A stretch of 5,763 bases of DNA, taken from NCBI GenBank assembly GCA_947174455.1, contig CAMWIZ010000067.1, positions 1-5,763 on the forward strand, given 5' to 3'. The position numbers were made by a program, and so were the translations under genes. Numbering within the stretch: position 1 is the first letter of the stretch; the number at the start of each line of letters is the position of its first letter. This DNA is from an uncultured Clostridia bacterium. Lineage in GTDB: Bacteria > Bacillota > Clostridia > Oscillospirales > Acutalibacteraceae. Positions 5,249 through 5,763 of this stretch are shown here, one piece after another. Under the pieces are notes generated by a model. That model was not told the DNA's origin and searched no databases. It worked only from the letters and a program-made list of their open reading frames with translations.

Positions 5249-5763
5249 TCATCTCCTTAAAGCTTCAACGGGGTTGAAGCATGACGCCTTATATGCCGGA
5301 AAAATTCCGAAAACAACACCAACAGCCATAGCTACAGCCATGGTCCCCAATGCCACAGTAAAACTTACCGATACAGACATACCTATATACACAGAGGCTA
5401 TTTTTACAATAATAACGGAACAAACAACACCTGTCGCCGCACCGATTAGCGATATTAGCACCGACTCAGCCAAAAAGTCACGCATGATATCCGCAGCCGT
5501 AGCACCGATTGACTTTTTAATGCCTATTTCCCTTGTTCGTTCATTGACTGAAATAAGCATTATATTCATAATACTTATGCCGGAAACAAGCAAAGCTATT
5601 GCCCCTATTACCGTCAGCACCAATGTAACTATATTAAGAAGATTATCCAAAACTCCCTTTTGACCAGCCATATCACTTACAAGATAGCCATCCGAACTTC
5701 CGGATGACACAAGTGTTTTTTCTACATCTTCCGTTATCTTTTCGGAATCAAGCGATGTATTTA
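5249..5763 (-). CDS. ABC transporter permease, MacB/FtsX type, C-terminal part (cut by window edge)
   Basis: Only the last 171 codons are visible. The frame stays open to the right edge, so the true start lies outside; a GTG at 5710 is internal. The visible fragment begins with the end of the extracytoplasmic MacB-type domain, followed by three membrane segments at about 44-70, 99-121 and 131-154. These match TM2-TM4 of FtsX-like permeases. The hallmark cytoplasmic loop NERTREIGIKKSIGAT (73-88), which contacts the ATPase, and the ending FPAYKA..NPVEALRR are both typical of the family. MacB-type systems move peptides, antibiotics or envelope components, or transmit mechanical force, using a separate ATPase in Gram-positive bacteria. 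The ATPase is probably encoded further upstream (inference). The stop codon is 6 nt before the DUF6873 start, and the last codons carry that gene's ribosome binding site. Confidence 0.93.
   Translation of the reverse strand, partial: NTSLDSEKITEDVEKTLVSSGSSDGYLVSDMAGQKGVLDNLLNIVTLVLTVIGAIALLVSGISIMNIMLISVNERTREIGIKKSIGATAADIMRDFLAESVLISLIGAATGVVCSVIIVKIASVYIGMSVSVSFTVALGTMAVAMAVGVVFGIFPAYKASCFNPVEALRR
5253..5258 (-). promoter_or_regulatory. Ribosome binding site of the DUF6873 gene inside the permease 3' end
   Basis: AAGGAG is formed by the codons TTA AGG AGA of the permease C-terminus (Leu-Arg-Arg) and lies 10 nt before the ATG at 5242. Ribosomes finishing the permease would cover it, a layout typical of translational coupling. 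Confidence 0.8.

Noticed and set aside
4995..5663. 222-codon plus-strand open frame opposite the permease and DUF6873 genes
   Set aside because: It spans the junction of two well-supported minus-strand genes. Its hydrophobic stretches mirror the permease membrane segments.
5249..5710. GTG at 5710 as the start of a short complete permease-like protein
   Set aside because: The frame continues open to the window edge with sequence typical of the end of a MacB periplasmic domain, and no ribosome binding site supports this GTG.

Overview
All five genes in this window lie on the minus strand. The moderately AT-rich composition, strong AGGAGG-type ribosome binding sites, short Firmicute-style promoters and a secreted GH13 amylase with an apparent CBM26 starch-binding module all suggest a gut anaerobe of the Clostridia (Ruminococcus/Oscillospiraceae-like). 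This placement is inferred from style and family memory, not from a search. The genes are described below in the direction of transcription, from the right edge to the left.

Right edge (5763 to 4493): the C-terminal part of a MacB/FtsX-type ABC transporter permease, cut by the window edge, is followed after 6 nt by a 249-residue protein that I recognise as a DUF6873-type protein of the GME (guanidino-modifying enzyme, pentein) fold. The ribosome binding site of the second gene lies inside the last codons of the permease gene, so the two form an operon and are probably translationally coupled. The pentein-like protein seems to lack the C-terminal catalytic cysteine of the known GME enzymes.

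Middle (4492 to 3470): an AT-rich intergenic region with candidate promoters precedes a small secreted, extremely acidic protein with an eight-serine run and short repeated strand-like acidic motifs. I do not recognise its family. Its transcript appears to continue about 200 nt past the stop codon to a 12-bp perfect-stem rho-independent terminator at 3471-3505.

Left half (3334 to 35): a short-chain dehydrogenase/reductase gene has a very good promoter (extended -10, 17-bp spacer) overlapped by an inverted repeat. It is followed by a separate transcription unit for the secreted alpha-amylase. That protein has a signal peptide, an N-terminal CBM26-like module, a full GH13 catalytic domain with all catalytic residues, and a C-terminal beta domain. 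It probably degrades starch outside the cell and has no visible anchor or dockerin.

Apart from the permease/DUF6873 pair, the genes look like independent neighbours. I saw no mobile elements, CRISPR arrays, tRNAs, rRNAs or integration sites. Nothing here is clearly a new system. The two items most worth a second look are the permease-coupled, apparently cysteine-less pentein and the acidic secreted protein.
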